DNA of 64,000 nucleotides, taken from NCBI RefSeq assembly GCF_000186225.1, contig NC_014933.1, positions 2,666,001 through 2,730,000 on the forward strand. The letters are read 5' to 3'. This stretch comes from Bacteroides helcogenes P 36-108. GTDB taxonomy: Bacteria; Bacteroidota; Bacteroidia; Bacteroidales; Bacteroidaceae. Positions 9,749-19,071 of the stretch are shown here, in pieces (the stretch's first letter is position 1; the number at the start of each line of letters is the position of its first letter). The notes beneath the pieces were generated by a model. That model was not told the DNA's origin. It did no database searches and was given only the letters and a program-made list of their open reading frames with translations. The position numbers and the translations under genes were made by a program.

Positions 9749-11266
9749 ATGATGACACCGCAAGACAAAGAGCTGCTCACCCAAAAAGGCATCTCTGAAG
9801 AACAAATAGCCAGTCAGTTGGCTTGTTTCGAAAAAGGTTTTCCCTATTTGAAGTTGTTTTCCGCCGCTTCTGCGGAGAATGGCATATTGGCTCCCGATGC
9901 CGATGCGCAGAAAAAATACTTGGATGAGTGGGAAGCATATACGCAAACGGATAAAACCGTAGTCAAGTTTGTGCCGGCTTCTGGGGCGGCCAGCCGCATG
10001 TTCAAGAATCTGTTTGAATTCCTTGAAGTTGACTACGATGCCCCTCAGACGGACTTTGAAAAAACTTTCTTTGACAACATAGGGAAGTTCGCTTTTTATG
10101 ACGATTTGAATGCTTGTTGCAAGGAGTCAACGGATAAAGACATTCCGGGGCTGATGGCTCTTGGAGAGTATAAGGCGGTAGTTGCCGGCCTGCTTGCTTC
10201 CGCCGGGTTGAACTATGGCGCTTTGCCTAAGGGATTGCTGAAGTTTCATAAATATGGCGATGGCAGCCGCACTCCCTTGGAAGAGCATCTGGTAGAAGGT
10301 GCACTCTATGCCGCCAACAAAAACGGCAAGGTGAATGTGCATTTCACTGTGTCTTCCGAACATCGAACTTTGTTCGAAGCGCTGGTGGACGAGAAGGCAG
10401 CCGCTTATGCCAAGAAATATAGCGTGGATTATAACATCTCTTTCTCCGAACAGAAGGCTAACACCGACACTATTGCCGCTGATATGGATAATAATCCGTT
10501 CCGCGACAATGGCAAGCTACTGTTCCGTCCGGGTGGACATGGCGCATTGATTGAAAACCTGAATGACCTTGATGCGGACATCATCTTTATCAAAAACATT
10601 GATAACGTAGTTCCTGATAAGTTGAAAGGTGACACCGTGTTGTACAAGAAGCTGATTGCGGGGGTGCTGGTGACCTTGCAGCAGCAGGTTTTTGCTTATT
10701 TGCAATTGCTGGATAGTGGCAAATATACCCGTGAACAGATTCTGGATATTCTTCAATTTGTGCAAAAGAAGCTTTATTGCAAGAATCCCGAAACCAAGAG
10801 CCTTGAAGATGCCGAACTGGTGATTTACTTGAAAGGGAAGCTGAACAGGCCTATGCGTGTCTGTGGCATGGTGAAAAATATCGGTGAACCAGGCGGTGGA
10901 CCGTTCCTTGCGTATAACAGTGACGGTACTGTGTCATTGCAAATCCTGGAAAGTTCGCAGATTGATATGGATGATCCGGAAAAGAGGGATATGTTTGAGA
11001 AAGGCACGCACTTTAATCCGGTGGATTTGGTTTGTGCCGTAAAAGACTACAAAGGGCATAAGTTTGATTTGGTGAAGTATGTGGACAAGGCTACGGGGTT
11101 TATCTCACACAAGTCCAAGAATGGGAAGGACTTGAAGGCGCTTGAGTTGCCGGGACTGTGGAATGGGGCCATGAGCGACTGGAGCACGGTATTTGTGGAA
11201 GTTCCTTTGACTACATTCAATCCGGTGAAGACGGTGAACGACTTGCTGAGAACACAACATCAATAA
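9749..11266 (+). CDS. DUF4301 family protein
   Basis: 505-residue soluble protein recognised as the Bacteroidetes DUF4301 family, which has no settled biochemical role that I know. It starts MMTPQDKELL and has conserved-looking stretches VKFVPASGAASRMFK (about 74-88), FRPGGHGALIENL (about 257-269) and GEPGGGPFLAYN. The Gly-rich motifs and the mixed alpha/beta look could suit a nucleotide- or sugar-phosphate-binding enzyme, but that is a guess. There is no signal peptide or membrane segment. An 11-bp gap separates it from the GH20 gene, so cotranscription is likely. Confidence 0.85.
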   Translation: MMTPQDKELLTQKGISEEQIASQLACFEKGFPYLKLFSAASAENGILAPDADAQKKYLDEWEAYTQTDKTVVKFVPASGAASRMFKNLFEFLEVDYDAPQTDFEKTFFDNIGKFAFYDDLNACCKESTDKDIPGLMALGEYKAVVAGLLASAGLNYGALPKGLLKFHKYGDGSRTPLEEHLVEGALYAANKNGKVNVHFTVSSEHRTLFEALVDEKAAAYAKKYSVDYNISFSEQKANTDTIAADMDNNPFRDNGKLLFRPGGHGALIENLNDLDADIIFIKNIDNVVPDKLKGDTVLYKKLIAGVLVTLQQQVFAYLQLLDSGKYTREQILDILQFVQKKLYCKNPETKSLEDAELVIYLKGKLNRPMRVCGMVKNIGEPGGGPFLAYNSDGTVSLQILESSQIDMDDPEKRDMFEKGTHFNPVDLVCAVKDYKGHKFDLVKYVDKATGFISHKSKNGKDLKALELPGLWNGAMSDWSTVFVEVPLTTFNPVKTVNDLLRTQHQ

Positions 11267-11277
11267 TTGATTCACTT

Positions 11278-13227
11278 ATGAAGAAGATATTTTTTACTTT
11301 ATGCGTTGTCTTGTGTGTATGCGAGGATATTTTTGCCGGAAAAAACGAGAAACCGTTTGTAATTCCCGAACTGAAGGAGTGGAAAGGGGCTGAAGGTTTT
11401 TTTTCTGTCTCGACAGAGAGCAGGATAGTCTATGGCAGTGAGGCGTTGCTTGGAGTGGCGGAGCAGTTTGCCGCCGATTATCATAAGATGTTCGGGGTAT
11501 CTCTGAATGTAGCTTTGGGCTCTCCCCGTGACGGTGACTTCTTTCTCACTTTGGGAAAAGACAAGAAATTGGGAAAAGAAGGCTATTCCATCCGCATTGG
11601 CGGAAAGGTGACCGTATCTGCTCCGGAAGCGATAGGGGTATATTGGGCCACCCGCACCTTGTTGCAGATGAGTGAACAAGACGCATCCTGTCGCTTGCCC
11701 AAAGGAAGCCTGCGCGATTATCCTGATTATGCGGTGCGCGGCTTCATGATGGATTGCGGACGGAAATTCATTCCGATGGATTATTTGGATGATCTGGTGT
11801 CCGTGATGTCATACTATAAAATGAATGTCCTTCAGGTGCATCTCAATGACAATGGGTTCAAACAGTTTTTCAATAATGACTGGAACAAGACTTATGCCGC
11901 TTTCCGCTTGGAGTGCGAAACGTTTCCGGGGCTTACAGCCCGCGACGGTTATTATACGAAAAAAGAATTCGTGAACTTTCAGAAAACGGCGGCCGGACGT
12001 TTTGTCGAAATCATCCCGGAGATAGACGCGCCGGCGCATACATTGGCTTTCAGCCATTATAATCCCGAATTGGGCAGCAAAGAGTATGGTATGGATCATC
12101 TTGACTTGTTCAATCCGGAAACATATATGTTTATGGATGCTTTGTTCAAGGAGTATTTAGGGGGTGAGTCACCCGTATTCTGCGGCTCTAAAGTGCATAT
12201 AGGGACGGATGAATACTCTAACAAGAAGCAGGATGTTGTAGAAAAATTCCGTGCGTTCACCGACCGCTACATCCGCTTGGCGGAGAGCTATGGCAAGCAG
12301 GCTTGCGTATGGGGAGCCCTTACGCATGCCCGGGGGGTGACACCCGTGAAATCCGAAAATGTGATAATGAGCGCATGGTACAATGGGTACGCCGATCCTA
12401 AAGCAATGGTGGAACAAGGGTATAAGCTGATCAGTATCCCTGACGGACTGGTATATATCGTTCCAGCGGCAGGATATTATGCCGACTATCTGAATACGAA
12501 ATATCTGTATGACAACTGGACGCCGGCGCATGTGGGTAAGGTGACGTTTGATGAGAAAGATCCCGCCATCCTCGGAGGAATGTTTGCCGTATGGAATGAC
12601 CATGTAGGCAATGGCATTTCGGTAGCGGACATCCATCATCGCTTATTCCCGGCTTTGCAGACACTTTCGGCGAAGACATGGACCGGAAAATCGGTTTCTG
12701 TGGCTTATGCTGAATTTGAGGAGTTGCGCCGGACAATGAGTGAGGCTCCGGGCGTGAATCGTCTGGGCAGGGTGGGTGACAGGCATTCATTGGTGCTGGA
12801 AAAGGATGAAGTGCTTCCGGGCACGAAATCGCCTTATACTGAAATAGGCTATGATTACACTGTTTCGTTTGATGTGGAGGCCGCTCCGGAAGTGCGTAAT
12901 ACTGTTTTGTTCAGTTCGCCCAATGCTACGTTCTATTTGTCCGATCCCATAAGCGGAAAGATAGGATTTGCCCGTGACGGTTATTTGAATACCTTTAATT
13001 ATCAGTTTTATCCTTCAGAGAAAGCAAACGTGACGATTGTGGGAGACAATGCTTCCACATCGCTGATTGTAAATGGAAAGTTGATAGAAAAACTGGACGT
13101 GGAGAAACGGTATTGGACTCCCAAAGATACTACCGCCTATGTCCGCACCTTGTTTTTCCCATTGCAGCAAGCCGGTGACTTTAAAAGCAGGATAAGTAAC
13201 TTGAAAATATATAATTATTGTAGATGA
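11278..13227 (+). CDS. GH20 beta-N-acetylhexosaminidase
   Basis: 649-residue secreted glycoside hydrolase family 20 enzyme that removes terminal GlcNAc/GalNAc from glycans by substrate-assisted catalysis. A signal peptide spans about 1-20. A small alpha/beta domain (about 30-150) precedes the TIM barrel, with [13 protein letters not shown] near its start. The catalytic pair is in VHIGTDEYS (D311, E312). The C-terminal about 170 residues are strand-rich and LamG-like, possibly carbohydrate-binding. The frame is open further upstream to 11158, but that stretch lies inside the preceding gene; the ATG at 11278 begins a proper signal peptide. The stop overlaps the purT start by 4 bp. Confidence 0.93.
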   Translation: MKKIFFTLCVVLCVCEDIFAGKNEKPFVIPELKEWKGAEGFFSVSTESRIVYGSEALLGVAEQFAADYHKMFGVSLNVALGSPRDGDFFLTLGKDKKLGKEGYSIRIGGKVTVSAPEAIGVYWATRTLLQMSEQDASCRLPKGSLRDYPDYAVRGFMMDCGRKFIPMDYLDDLVSVMSYYKMNVLQVHLNDNGFKQFFNNDWNKTYAAFRLECETFPGLTARDGYYTKKEFVNFQKTAAGRFVEIIPEIDAPAHTLAFSHYNPELGSKEYGMDHLDLFNPETYMFMDALFKEYLGGESPVFCGSKVHIGTDEYSNKKQDVVEKFRAFTDRYIRLAESYGKQACVWGALTHARGVTPVKSENVIMSAWYNGYADPKAMVEQGYKLISIPDGLVYIVPAAGYYADYLNTKYLYDNWTPAHVGKVTFDEKDPAILGGMFAVWNDHVGNGISVADIHHRLFPALQTLSAKTWTGKSVSVAYAEFEELRRTMSEAPGVNRLGRVGDRHSLVLEKDEVLPGTKSPYTEIGYDYTVSFDVEAAPEVRNTVLFSSPNATFYLSDPISGKIGFARDGYLNTFNYQFYPSEKANVTIVGDNASTSLIVNGKLIEKLDVEKRYWTPKDTTAYVRTLFFPLQQAGDFKSRISNLKIYNYCR

Positions 13228-14402
13228 TAGAACAGATGAAAAAAATCTTATTGTTAGGGTCCGGTGAGTTGGGCAAGGAATTCGTTATTTCGGCCCAGCG
13301 CAAAGGGCAGTATATCATTGCGTGTGATTCGTATGCCGGAGCGCCCGCCATGCAGGTGGCGGATGAATGCGAAGTGTTCAGCATGTTGGATGGTGACGCT
13401 TTGGATCGTGTGGTACGCAGGCATCGGCCGGATATCATAGTGCCAGAAATTGAAGCCATACGCACGGAGCGTTTATACGATTTCGAGAAAGAGGGTATCC
13501 AAGTGGTTCCGAGTGCGCGTGCCGTAAACTTCACGATGAACCGCAAGGAGATACGTGACCTTGCCGCCAAGGAACTGGGCTTGAAAACCGCTAAATATTT
13601 TTATGCAAAGTCTTTGGATGAGTTGAAGTCTGCCGCCGGAAAGATCGGTTTTCCTTGTGTGGTGAAGCCGTTGATGTCTTCTTCGGGCAAAGGGCAGTCT
13701 CTTGTCAAGAGCGCTGACGAACTGGAACATGCCTGGGAATATGGTTGCAATGGCAGCCGTGGTGACATCAAAGAACTTATCATCGAAGAATTTATTAAGT
13801 TTGATAGCGAAATAACTTTGCTCACCGTGACTCAGAAGAATGGCCCTACCTTGTTTTGTCCGCCTATCGGACATGTACAGAAGGGAGGAGACTATCGCGA
13901 AAGCTTCCAGCCTGCGCATATAGACTCTGCCCATCTGAAAGAGGCGCAGGGTATGGCAGAGAAGGTGACCCGCGCACTGACCGGGGCAGGACTTTGGGGA
14001 GTGGAGTTTTTCCTTAGCCACGAGAATGGAGTCTATTTCTCCGAACTTTCTCCACGTCCGCACGATACGGGTATGGTGACTTTGGCGGGTACTCAGAACC
14101 TCAACGAATTTGAGCTTCATCTGCGCGCCGTGCTTGGCCTGCCCATTCCGGGCATCAAGCAGGAGCGTATCGGGGCAAGTGCCGTTATACTTTCGCCAAT
14201 TGCCAGCCAGGAACGTCCCGGCTATCGCGGTATGGAAGAGGTCACAAAAGAGGAAGATACCTATATTCGCATTTTTGGCAAACCTACCACTCGTGTCAAC
14301 CGCCGGATGGGAGTTGTTTTGTGTTATGCACCGTTGGATGGTGATCTTGATGCCCTGCGCAACAAGGCAAAGGTCGCCGCAGCCAAAGTGGAGGTTTATT
14401 GA
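13224..14402 (+). CDS. purT: PurT, formate-dependent GAR transformylase
   Basis: ATP-grasp enzyme making formyl-GAR from GAR, formate and ATP in purine synthesis. It is 392 residues, the same length as the E. coli enzyme. Visible features are [13 protein letters not shown] at the N-terminus, the ATP-grasp stretch [15 protein letters not shown] (about 152-166) and the metal/substrate region [16 protein letters not shown] (about 272-287). The ATG overlaps the GH20 stop (ATGA). A second ATG at 13236 would also give a full enzyme. Its 3' end overlaps the convergent ispE by 7 bp. Confidence 0.97.
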   Translation: MIEQMKKILLLGSGELGKEFVISAQRKGQYIIACDSYAGAPAMQVADECEVFSMLDGDALDRVVRRHRPDIIVPEIEAIRTERLYDFEKEGIQVVPSARAVNFTMNRKEIRDLAAKELGLKTAKYFYAKSLDELKSAAGKIGFPCVVKPLMSSSGKGQSLVKSADELEHAWEYGCNGSRGDIKELIIEEFIKFDSEITLLTVTQKNGPTLFCPPIGHVQKGGDYRESFQPAHIDSAHLKEAQGMAEKVTRALTGAGLWGVEFFLSHENGVYFSELSPRPHDTGMVTLAGTQNLNEFELHLRAVLGLPIPGIKQERIGASAVILSPIASQERPGYRGMEEVTKEEDTYIRIFGKPTTRVNRRMGVVLCYAPLDGDLDALRNKAKVAAAKVEVY

Positions 14403-15223
14403 AGTTCCCCTTTATACACAAATGCCTTGTTGCCGAAGTCTGTCTGCGGCAACAAGGCATTAGCCTTAAATATTCCGTAAACGGATGAGCCCGAGCCACT
14501 CATTGAGGCATATATGGCTCCTTGTCTGTACATTTCTTCTTTTACCTCTTTTATAGCTGGAAATTGCGGGAATACGCTTTCTTCAAAATCATTGGCCATG
14601 AGTTCTTTCCATTCTTCAATGGGATGCTGTATGATTGTCTTCAAAGATACGTCGGGGCGATGTGGCTTTATCTGGGCAAACGCGTCTTTGGTCGAGACGA
14701 AGATATCCGGTTTTACCAGCCAGATGCGGAAACCTCGTAGGGAGAGCGATACGGGAGAGAAGATGTTTCCTATGCCTTCGGCATACACAGGTTCGTTCTT
14801 AATGAAGAATGCGCAATCAGCACCCAACCGGGCAGCATATTCTTCCAGTTCTTGAGGTTTTAGTCCTAAATGGAACTTCTCATTCAGCAGTTTCAGCATA
14901 AAAGCCGCATCTGCCGACCCGCCTCCTAATCCTGCTCCTGAGGGAATATGCTTGAACAGATGGATGTCTATCGGAGGAAGATTGTATTTCTCATCTAATA
15001 TTTTATAAGCTTTTACCACTAAGTTTTGTTCTGTTTCACCCGCTATTTCCAGTCCCGATTGGTGAAGGTGGTGTTTTCCGCTTCCACTGTTCATTACATT
15101 GACTTCCAATGCATCTTCAACAAAAACCGGATAGAAGATGGTTTCCAGATTATGATAGCCGTCAGGGCGTTTCTCTGTTATGTTGAGACCCAGATTTATT
15201 TTGGCATTCGGAAAAACAAGCAT
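14396..15223 (-). CDS. ispE: IspE, 4-diphosphocytidyl-2-C-methyl-D-erythritol kinase
   Basis: GHMP kinase of the MEP isoprenoid pathway, 275 residues. [10 protein letters not shown] near the N-terminus and the phosphate loop [15 protein letters not shown] (about 94-108) are diagnostic; LGADCAFFI follows. The open frame extends to 15292, but a leftward -7 box TAACTTTG at 15266-15259 puts transcription inside that extension, and family members start close to the NAKINLGL motif. The ATG at 15223 is therefore used. Confidence 0.95.
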   Translation of the reverse strand: MLVFPNAKINLGLNITEKRPDGYHNLETIFYPVFVEDALEVNVMNSGSGKHHLHQSGLEIAGETEQNLVVKAYKILDEKYNLPPIDIHLFKHIPSGAGLGGGSADAAFMLKLLNEKFHLGLKPQELEEYAARLGADCAFFIKNEPVYAEGIGNIFSPVSLSLRGFRIWLVKPDIFVSTKDAFAQIKPHRPDVSLKTIIQHPIEEWKELMANDFEESVFPQFPAIKEVKEEMYRQGAIYASMSGSGSSVYGIFKANALLPQTDFGNKAFVYKGELQ

Positions 15224-15258
15224 TTGTCTAAATATTAATCGTTTGTATATGGATGTCG

Positions 15259-15266
15259 CAAAGTTA
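15259..15266 (-). promoter_or_regulatory. Predicted -7 box for ispE
   Basis: TAACTTTG read leftward; predicted +1 near 15252, 29 bases before the chosen ATG. No clear -33 box. Confidence 0.45.
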
Positions 15267-15321
15267 ATAAATAAATAGCAACTTCTCACCATTTGATCAT
15301 CGGGCGATTAAATAAAAGAGT

Positions 15322-15329
15322 TATCTTTG
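15322..15329 (+). promoter_or_regulatory. Predicted -7 box for dnaB
   Basis: TATCTTTG fits the Bacteroidetes -7 consensus. The nearest TTTG (15292-15295) is 26 bases upstream, longer than the usual 19-21. Predicted +1 near 15336. Confidence 0.5.
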
Positions 15330-15391
15330 CTCTTCCTTTCTCTGAAAAGAAAGAAAAACAGATATTATTTCACGCTTAATATTTAATTCTC

Positions 15392-16963
15392 GTGGCAGAA
15401 CAAAGAAGAACATCCCGTGCTCCAAAGAGCAAGACATCGCAACCAATCACTGATTATGGACGTATTCAGCCGCAAGCACCGGAGTTGGAAGAAGCCGTAT
15501 TAGGTGCTTTAATGATTGAAAAAGATGCTTATTCATTGGTAAGTGAAATTCTCCGTCCAGAGTCATTTTACGAACACCGACATCAGTTGATATATTCTGC
15601 AATTACAGACTTGGCCGTAAATCAGAAGCCAGTAGATATTCTTACCGTAAAAGAACAGCTTTCTAAGCGCGGTGAATTAGAGGAAGTTGGTGGCCCATTT
15701 TATATCACCCAACTGAGCAGTAAAGTAGCTTCTTCTGCACATATAGAGTACCATGCCCGTATCATTGCTCAAAAAGCACTGGCTCGTGAGTTAATAACCT
15801 TTACTAGTAATATCCAGAGCAAAGCTTTTGATGTGACTCTTGATGTGGATGACTTGATGCAGGAGGCTGAAGGAAAGTTGTTTGAAATTTCTCAGCAGAA
15901 TATGAAAAAAGATTATACACAGATTAATCCTGTTATAGCCGAAGCGTATGATCTTATTCAGAAAGCAGCAGCTCGCACTGATGGTTTGAGTGGATTGGAG
16001 AGTGGTTTTACCAAGTTGGATAAGATGACCTCCGGCTGGCAAAGGTCCGATCTTATCATTATTGCTGCCCGTCCTGCGATGGGTAAGACGGCATTTGTAC
16101 TTTCAATGGCAAAAAATATTGCTGTAAATTTCCGTAATCCGGTTGCATTATTCTCTCTTGAAATGAGTAACGTACAATTGGTGAATCGTTTGATTTCTAA
16201 TGTATGCGAAATTCCAAGCGAAAAAATTAAAAGCGGACAGTTAGCTGATTATGAATGGCAGCAGTTGGACTACAAACTACGTGATTTGTTGGATGCTCCG
16301 TTGTATGTGGATGATACACCATCTTTGTCCGTATTCGAATTGCGTACCAAAGCCCGCCGTCTGGTACGTGAACATGGTGTGAAAATTATTATTATTGACT
16401 ACCTCCAGTTGATGAATGCAAGTGGTATGGCATTTGGCAGCCGTCAGGAAGAGGTGAGTACCATTTCACGCTCTCTGAAAGGATTGGCTAAGGAATTGAA
16501 TATTCCCATTGTAGCTTTGTCACAGTTGAACCGTGGTGTGGAGAACCGTGAAGGCGAAGAAGGCAAGCGTCCTCAGTTGAGTGACCTTCGTGAGTCCGGA
16601 GCTATTGAACAGGATGCCGATATGGTGTGCTTCATTCACCGTCCTGAATATTATAAAATATATACGTCTGCCGATGGAAGTGATTTGAGAGGTATGGCGG
16701 AAATTATTATAGCTAAGCACCGTAACGGTGCTGTAGGAGATGTGCGTTTGCGGTTTATCGGCCAATATACACGTTTTCAGAATCCAGAAGATGATATGGT
16801 GATTCCACCTCCTACAGAGGGAGGGGGAGCGACATTTGGTTCTCGCATGAATGCTCCTATAAGTAGTTCTTTTACTCCGCCACCTCCTTCTGTAGCAGAT
16901 TTTCCGCAGCAGACAGACAATCCTTTCGGTGGAGTGAGTGCGGATGGACCATTACCGTTTTGA
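15392..16963 (+). CDS. dnaB: DnaB replicative DNA helicase
   Basis: Hexameric replication fork helicase of 523 residues. The N-terminal primase-interacting domain begins PQAPELEEAVLGALM (about 27-41). The RecA-like ATPase follows, with Walker A ARPAMGKTA (about 226-234), Walker B-like IIIIDYLQLM, and the arginine-finger region ending HRNGAVGDVRLRF. The C-terminal tail is Pro/Gly-rich. The start is a GTG at 15392, the first start before the conserved domain. It converges on the AraC-type gene with only 8 bp between stops. It stands alone, with no recombinase or intein inserted. Confidence 0.97.
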   Translation: MAEQRRTSRAPKSKTSQPITDYGRIQPQAPELEEAVLGALMIEKDAYSLVSEILRPESFYEHRHQLIYSAITDLAVNQKPVDILTVKEQLSKRGELEEVGGPFYITQLSSKVASSAHIEYHARIIAQKALARELITFTSNIQSKAFDVTLDVDDLMQEAEGKLFEISQQNMKKDYTQINPVIAEAYDLIQKAAARTDGLSGLESGFTKLDKMTSGWQRSDLIIIAARPAMGKTAFVLSMAKNIAVNFRNPVALFSLEMSNVQLVNRLISNVCEIPSEKIKSGQLADYEWQQLDYKLRDLLDAPLYVDDTPSLSVFELRTKARRLVREHGVKIIIIDYLQLMNASGMAFGSRQEEVSTISRSLKGLAKELNIPIVALSQLNRGVENREGEEGKRPQLSDLRESGAIEQDADMVCFIHRPEYYKIYTSADGSDLRGMAEIIIAKHRNGAVGDVRLRFIGQYTRFQNPEDDMVIPPPTEGGGATFGSRMNAPISSSFTPPPPSVADFPQQTDNPFGGVSADGPLPF

Positions 16964-16971
16964 TTTTTGCA

Positions 16972-18129
16972 CTATTCAGTCTTTTTTGTATTTTGTGCTT
17001 TTTTGCATTTTCGCTTATATTCAGAAGGAGAAAGATTGGTTTGTTTAGTAAATGCTCTGCGGAAAGTGCTGATTGCATTGAATCCAGACCGTATTGCTAT
17101 TTCTGTAATATCGGTATTCGGTTCATTCTCAAGTAGAAATTTACTTTCTTCTATACGGAAGTTATTGACGTAGTCGGAGAAAGATGTCCCTAATTCTTTA
17201 TTAAATAGTTGGGATAAGTAAGTACGGCTAATCGGAAATTTTCTTTGCACATCAGCAAGATTCAATGTACCACAAAGATAAGGTTTTTCCATTTCAAACC
17301 ATTGGTTGATTTCTTGGATATAAGTGGCTTTGGAAGGATTGCAGTAGTTGTCTTTTGCTTGGCTTTTCTTTTCCTGAGGAATTGGAATTTCCCATCCAGA
17401 AATGAATGAATGCTGCCAGGGAATTTCTTTAAGAAACAAGGCTTTATAAAAGAAATAGTACCAAAGAATTAGGATACAACTTTTGTCGATGATGTATAGT
17501 AATTTGTTATAAGTTAATAATAATATGAAATAAAACATGTACATTGCTGTTAAAACTATGATAGTTCTGTTTAACCAATTTAAGTCGTAGTCTTCCGGAT
17601 TAGATACATTTTCAATAAGAAAACGAGTGTACTCTTTTTTATAACAGATTGTCAGATAAATAGGAATAATCATATACATGATGTTAACCAATAACAATAT
17701 ATATTTGATAGTGATGTCAATTTCAGGAGAAGTCAATAATGTATTATCGAATAAAAGGTTGGAATATTTTGCGTTAAAGAGACAATATATACAGAATATG
17801 AGAGTACAAACAAATGCCGGTGAAATAAAAATAAGAAAGCGTTTACAAGTAAGATAACCAGGACGCAAAATTTCTATTACATAGCATGTGGTGGTCGCTA
17901 TTACGAAACTTCCTGTAATTAGAACAATTGGATGTAAGATGGTTTGAGGCTGACCTGAAAATGGATTTATTGTTAAATGTACCCCAATTAAAAGTGCCCA
18001 AAATAGCATGCTTAATCCTAATATATGTTTGGCTTTATTTCTTCTGGGGTGAAGTAAAAGAGTTAAACCACCCCAAAAACATAAATTGAAAATCATTAAA
18101 CTTAAAAAAAAATGTGCTTTTTCTAACAT
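16972..18129 (-). CDS. Membrane-anchored AraC-family regulator
   Basis: 385 residues. The first about 235 residues contain six or seven hydrophobic helices separated by short loops. The C-terminal about 100 residues are an AraC-type DNA-binding domain with LADVQRKFPISRTYLSQLF and ITEIAIRSGFNAISTFRRAF, ending NLSPSEYKRKCKK. Such multi-helix AraC proteins occur in Bacteroidetes and probably sense signals at the membrane, though their ligands are mostly unknown. It is divergent from the beta-barrel/S41 peptidase pair beginning 220 bp away, its likeliest target by position. The whole 17-20.7 kb block is AT-rich compared with its neighbours. Confidence 0.88.
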   Translation of the reverse strand: MLEKAHFFLSLMIFNLCFWGGLTLLLHPRRNKAKHILGLSMLFWALLIGVHLTINPFSGQPQTILHPIVLITGSFVIATTTCYVIEILRPGYLTCKRFLIFISPAFVCTLIFCIYCLFNAKYSNLLFDNTLLTSPEIDITIKYILLLVNIMYMIIPIYLTICYKKEYTRFLIENVSNPEDYDLNWLNRTIIVLTAMYMFYFILLLTYNKLLYIIDKSCILILWYYFFYKALFLKEIPWQHSFISGWEIPIPQEKKSQAKDNYCNPSKATYIQEINQWFEMEKPYLCGTLNLADVQRKFPISRTYLSQLFNKELGTSFSDYVNNFRIEESKFLLENEPNTDITEIAIRSGFNAISTFRRAFTKQTNLSPSEYKRKCKKAQNTKKTE

Positions 18130-18349
18130 ATTGGTTGAGGCTTTTTATTATATATCAATAAATTAAGTAACATAACTGAATAATATGTTGCTTCTGTATA
18201 ATTTGAGCATTATTCATTTTTGTACGTTTTGACTTTTAGTTTGAATTATATGCTCTCAATCTTTTATATTATTCCTATAATTTTATATCATATTCTTTTG
18301 CTACAAATATATGAAAAAGTGTTTTTTTTATAACTTAAAATTATTTTTT

Positions 18350-19060
18350 ATGAGAAAACCAACATTAATTTTTATGCTATTAGGGATTATGCTGATTCCT
18401 TCATTAGTGAAAGCGCAGAGATTTAGGGCAAGTTTGGATATCGGTTTGTCCAAAAGTGTTTTGAATAGTGATGTTTCTAATCTTGCCAATACATGTTATG
18501 AAACTAAGACTGGAGTTGCGACGGGAGTTAATTTTGAATATAATTTATTTCAAGATTTTGTAGTGGGAACAGGTCTGAGATTTATGCAGAGAAATTATGA
18601 ATATAGAAAGACAGATCACATTACAGGCACGCACACTTTATATGAAAATAATTTTATAAATATACCATTAAATGTGGGGCTGTATATTATCAATAATCCT
18701 TATAAAGAAAAGGGAATATGGCTAAAACTTCAAGCTGGCCTTTTTTATGAATATTTTACGAGAATGCATAGACAAGGAGATTATCCTGTTTTTGCACAAT
18801 TGCAGGAGGATAATTCTTTTATCAGTATGAGAGTAAGTGAAACGTATGATTTTGGCAAAAATGAAAATAACTTGAAAAGAAATTTATTTGGGATAGAAGG
18901 TAAGGGAGAAATTGGTTGCTCTTTTAGAAATATTGATGTTTTTGCTTCATATACATATCAGTATGGATTTAGTGATATTTATAAAGCAAAGACTTCCTCA
19001 AACCGTAAATCAAATAGAATTTCAAGCATAATATCATTGGGCATTGCCTATAAATTTTAA
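18350..19060 (+). CDS. Outer-membrane beta-barrel family protein
   Basis: 236 residues from the chosen start. A signal peptide ends at VKAQ (about residue 19), followed by amphipathic alternating strands typical of small OMP_b-brl barrels, ending in an aromatic residue (AYKF). An upstream in-frame ATG at 18311 would add 13 residues before the signal peptide; MRKPTLIF at 18350 gives a standard signal sequence. The lipoprotein S41-like peptidase gene begins 11 bp downstream, so the two form a unit. Function unknown. Confidence 0.75.
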   Translation: MRKPTLIFMLLGIMLIPSLVKAQRFRASLDIGLSKSVLNSDVSNLANTCYETKTGVATGVNFEYNLFQDFVVGTGLRFMQRNYEYRKTDHITGTHTLYENNFINIPLNVGLYIINNPYKEKGIWLKLQAGLFYEYFTRMHRQGDYPVFAQLQEDNSFISMRVSETYDFGKNENNLKRNLFGIEGKGEIGCSFRNIDVFASYTYQYGFSDIYKAKTSSNRKSNRISSIISLGIAYKF

Positions 19061-19071
19061 TTTTATGAATT

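Noticed and set aside
11158..11277. Upstream in-frame extension of the GH20 gene
   Set aside because: Lies within the DUF4301 coding sequence; the ATG at 11278 starts a signal peptide.
13473..14120. 215-residue antisense frame inside purT
   Set aside because: Fully covered by PurT motifs; no start signal or family resemblance.
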